NCBI GenBank assembly: GCA_012295275.1 | Contig: CM022669.1 | Span: 19,418,591-19,482,590, forward strand | DNA: 64,000 bases | Reading direction: 5' to 3' | DNA from: Chrysomallon squamiferum | Taxonomy: Eukaryota; Mollusca; Gastropoda; Neomphalida; Peltospiridae | Shown: one piece after another, positions 62,253-64,000 of the stretch | How the letters are laid out: the number at the start of each line of letters is the position of its first letter | Numbering within the stretch: position 1 is the first letter of the stretch | Position numbers and translations under genes: made by a program | The notes under the pieces: model-generated | What the model was told of the DNA's origin: nothing | Seen by the model: the letters and a program-made list of their open reading frames with translations, nothing else | Database searches by the model: none

Positions 62253-62841
62253 ATGAAACTTGGCCAGAGATATTTTATTATAGTTGTGTACATGTTTCTG
62301 ACGTGCATCACACTGGTTTGTTTTTTTATGTGGCATTTCATGCCGGATGTTTTATTTAAAAATAAAAAAGACATTATAACGACGCACGTTGCCAAAACGG
62401 CAATAGAATTTAGAAAACACTCTGACTGGAAGACCGGAAATCCGTTGATAGACAATTATGGCAAAAATGATTTGTCACGTGATGGTGAGTATGGGAAAGG
62501 ACTCCTCCCACCCAACGAGACGAATGTGCTGGAGAAGGGACTCTTCGATCAGAACAGAATAAACGTCATGGCCAGCGACAGAATGCCTCTTAACCGAATG
62601 GTGCCGGATTCCCGATTTAAGAGGTATGAGTATCAATGAGGTTTATAATAGGTCACAGTTATGCATTTCTTTTGGGGTACAGTATATTAGGTCTCGCTCT
62701 CACACGCCCGTACACACACATAAATAAATAAATAAATAAATAGTAATAATAACAACAACAATAACAAATAGTACAATAAATAAATTCATTAATTAACTGA
62801 TTGATTAATTAAATTAATTAAATAATTTTAAAAATAATAAT

Positions 62842-62895
<54 letters not shown>

Positions 62896-63683
62896 TATTT
62901 TTCAAAAACACTTCAAATAAACTGTAAAATCTTTCAAAACAGAATTTTCAAAATTGTTTTAAATGATTATGCAGCCACCAATCTTGTAGTACTTTGGTTA
63001 CATGTCTTCATCCTTCACACTACCTTTCTACATTAAAAAATAAAAATATAAACATGATTTATCTAAAAAGAATTGAAAAATAATGCTAAATAAGTACATA
63101 ATTTATCTAAATCAAATTATCCTGTCTTTTCATTATTATTATCGTCATCGTCATCAATATTTTACTATTATTATTATTGTTATTATTATCGTCATAATCA
63201 TCATTATCATTGTGACTGTTATTATAATTATCGTTGTTGTAGTTGTTGCTGCTGCTTCTGGTGTAATTATTGTTATTATTTTTGCTGCTGTTGTTGTTGA
63301 TGCTGCTGCTGCTGCTGTTGTTATTACTGGGCTGTGAACTAATGGTTAGAATATAGGTCTGGGGCATTACGAGTAGTGACAGTGTGGTAATAGCATTTGT
63401 AGTGATAGCTGCTGAAGAAGAAGTAGTAGCTGTTGTTGTTGTCGGAGAGTCGTAGTAGTAGCAGCAGCAGCAGCAGTAGTAGTTAGCAAAATAATGAATT
63501 ACATTTCATGCTCTAGATGTTCTAACATCACCTACGACGACGACCTGCCGACTGCCAGCATCATCATCCCATTCTACAACGAGTGGCCCAGCATTCTACT
63601 GCGTACAGTGTACAGCATCATCAACAGAACTCCTAGACATCTGTTATGGGAAATACTCCTAATTGATGACTTCAGTGACAACG
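62253..63683 (+). CDS. Polypeptide N-acetylgalactosaminyltransferase (5' part, continues beyond the window)
   Basis: Two exons, 62253-62623 and 63517-63683, join as AAG AG|A TGT and encode the first 179 residues. Residues about 8-30 ([20 protein letters not shown]) form the signal anchor of a type II Golgi protein, followed by a stem. [18 protein letters not shown] fits the GALNT family signature before the catalytic domain. [20 protein letters not shown] plus [11 protein letters not shown] and LLIDDFSDN begin the GT-A fold (first strand and nucleotide-binding Asp pair). IIPF and DDFSD are, from memory, closest to the GALNT10/GALNT7 branch, so the subtype is left open. The enzyme would start mucin-type O-glycosylation by adding GalNAc to Ser/Thr in the Golgi. 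The metal-binding DxH and the lectin domain lie beyond the window. The start is the first ATG, directly before the anchor; the frame above opens only with TTG. Confidence 0.87.
62850..62891. repeat. (TA)n microsatellite in GALNT intron 1
   Basis: About 21 TA units. Confidence 0.95.
63130..63485. repeat. ATT/GTT/GCT and AGT/AGC triplet regions in GALNT intron 1
   Basis: Interrupted triplets at 63133-63330 and 63408-63483 run almost up to the exon 2 acceptor. Confidence 0.85.
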
Positions 63684-63855
63684 GTAAGTTAATTCTCAGG
63701 AATGGAGATTTCAACATCACATATAGGTCATCAACATCACACAACCTCTCCGAAAACCTGTCTGTGTCTCATGAGCACAGATTACAAACATCATTTATAG
63801 AAGATGCTCCTAACTGATGACTGAGGTAAACATGGCTGCAGCTTAATCGTTACCT
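63684..63855. other. Start of GALNT intron 2
   Basis: Follows the donor AACG|GTAAGTT. It contains a possible decayed copy of the exon 2 end near 63802-63826. No further exon is seen before the window ends. Confidence 0.5.
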
Positions 63856-64000
63856 CTCATAAATACCAGCTGTAGTGAATGCAGTAAATATAGATACATT
63901 CTTATCAGTAAATATTACTGATAAATACTAGTTGTAGAAAATACTGCTTACTGATAAATGTAATAAACACAGGTACGTCCATATCAGTAAATATTACTGA
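63856..64000. repeat. Tandem repeat, two diverged copies, running off the window
   Basis: The block TAAATACCAGCTGTAG ... TATCAGTAAATATTACTGA (from 63859) recurs as TAAATACTAGTTGTAG ... TATCAGTAAATATTACTGA (from about 63922), with spacers of different length. The shared end TCAGTAAATATTACTGA is itself nearly palindromic. More copies may follow outside the window. Confidence 0.7.

Overview
This is a eukaryotic nuclear window from an animal. It has spliced protein genes with GT-AG introns and AATAAA signals, very AT-rich non-coding DNA, and an exceptional load of simple repeats: (TC)n/(GA)n tracts up to about 130 bp, (ATT)n, (AGT)n, TA/CA and ATGT arrays. The gene families and their intron-rich structure suggest a lophotrochozoan, most likely a mollusc. 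That placement is inference and the species cannot be named.

Layout. About 1-23.8 kb is gene-poor and repeat-dominated. It holds one convincing minus-strand first exon for a small secreted coiled-coil protein (5457-5634), two doubtful exon candidates near 12.9 and 13.9 kb, a degenerate pogo/Tigger-like element (2375-2642), a 26-bp satellite array with an inverted segment (10.15-11.27 kb), and a perfect inverted repeat around a TC/GA microsatellite (16835-17050). At 23.9-31.6 kb lies a complete three-exon Ras-family GTPase (232 aa, CAAX end CSIM) that lacks the residues equivalent to Ras Gly12, Gly13 and Gln61. At 34.8-39.8 kb is a ten-exon UBL7-like gene (UBL and UBA domains, 314 aa). At 43.2-55.4 kb is a DAZAP1/Hrb27C-type two-RRM RNA-binding protein with 14 exons and a compact TATA/CCAAT promoter. 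Its Pro-rich exon 11 is phase-symmetric, but a C10 run puts it out of frame. On the minus strand, 57.1-60.0 kb carries a complete seven-exon 15-hydroxyprostaglandin dehydrogenase (HPGD, 259 aa) with the whole catalytic set, convergent with DAZAP1. Divergent from HPGD, 62.25 kb to the window end carries the first two coding exons of a polypeptide N-acetylgalactosaminyltransferase (GALNT family).

These genes do not form a pathway or cluster; they are ordinary animal neighbours. A visible split runs through them. The housekeeping-type genes UBL7 and DAZAP1 are strongly CpG-poor in their exons, while the Ras-like, HPGD and GALNT exons keep many CpGs. That is the pattern expected from gene-body methylation in molluscs. 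I found no clear novel multi-gene system. The best leads are the atypical Ras protein, the frame-broken DAZAP1 cassette exon, the perfect palindrome, the inverted 26-bp satellite, and the two transposon-like elements.
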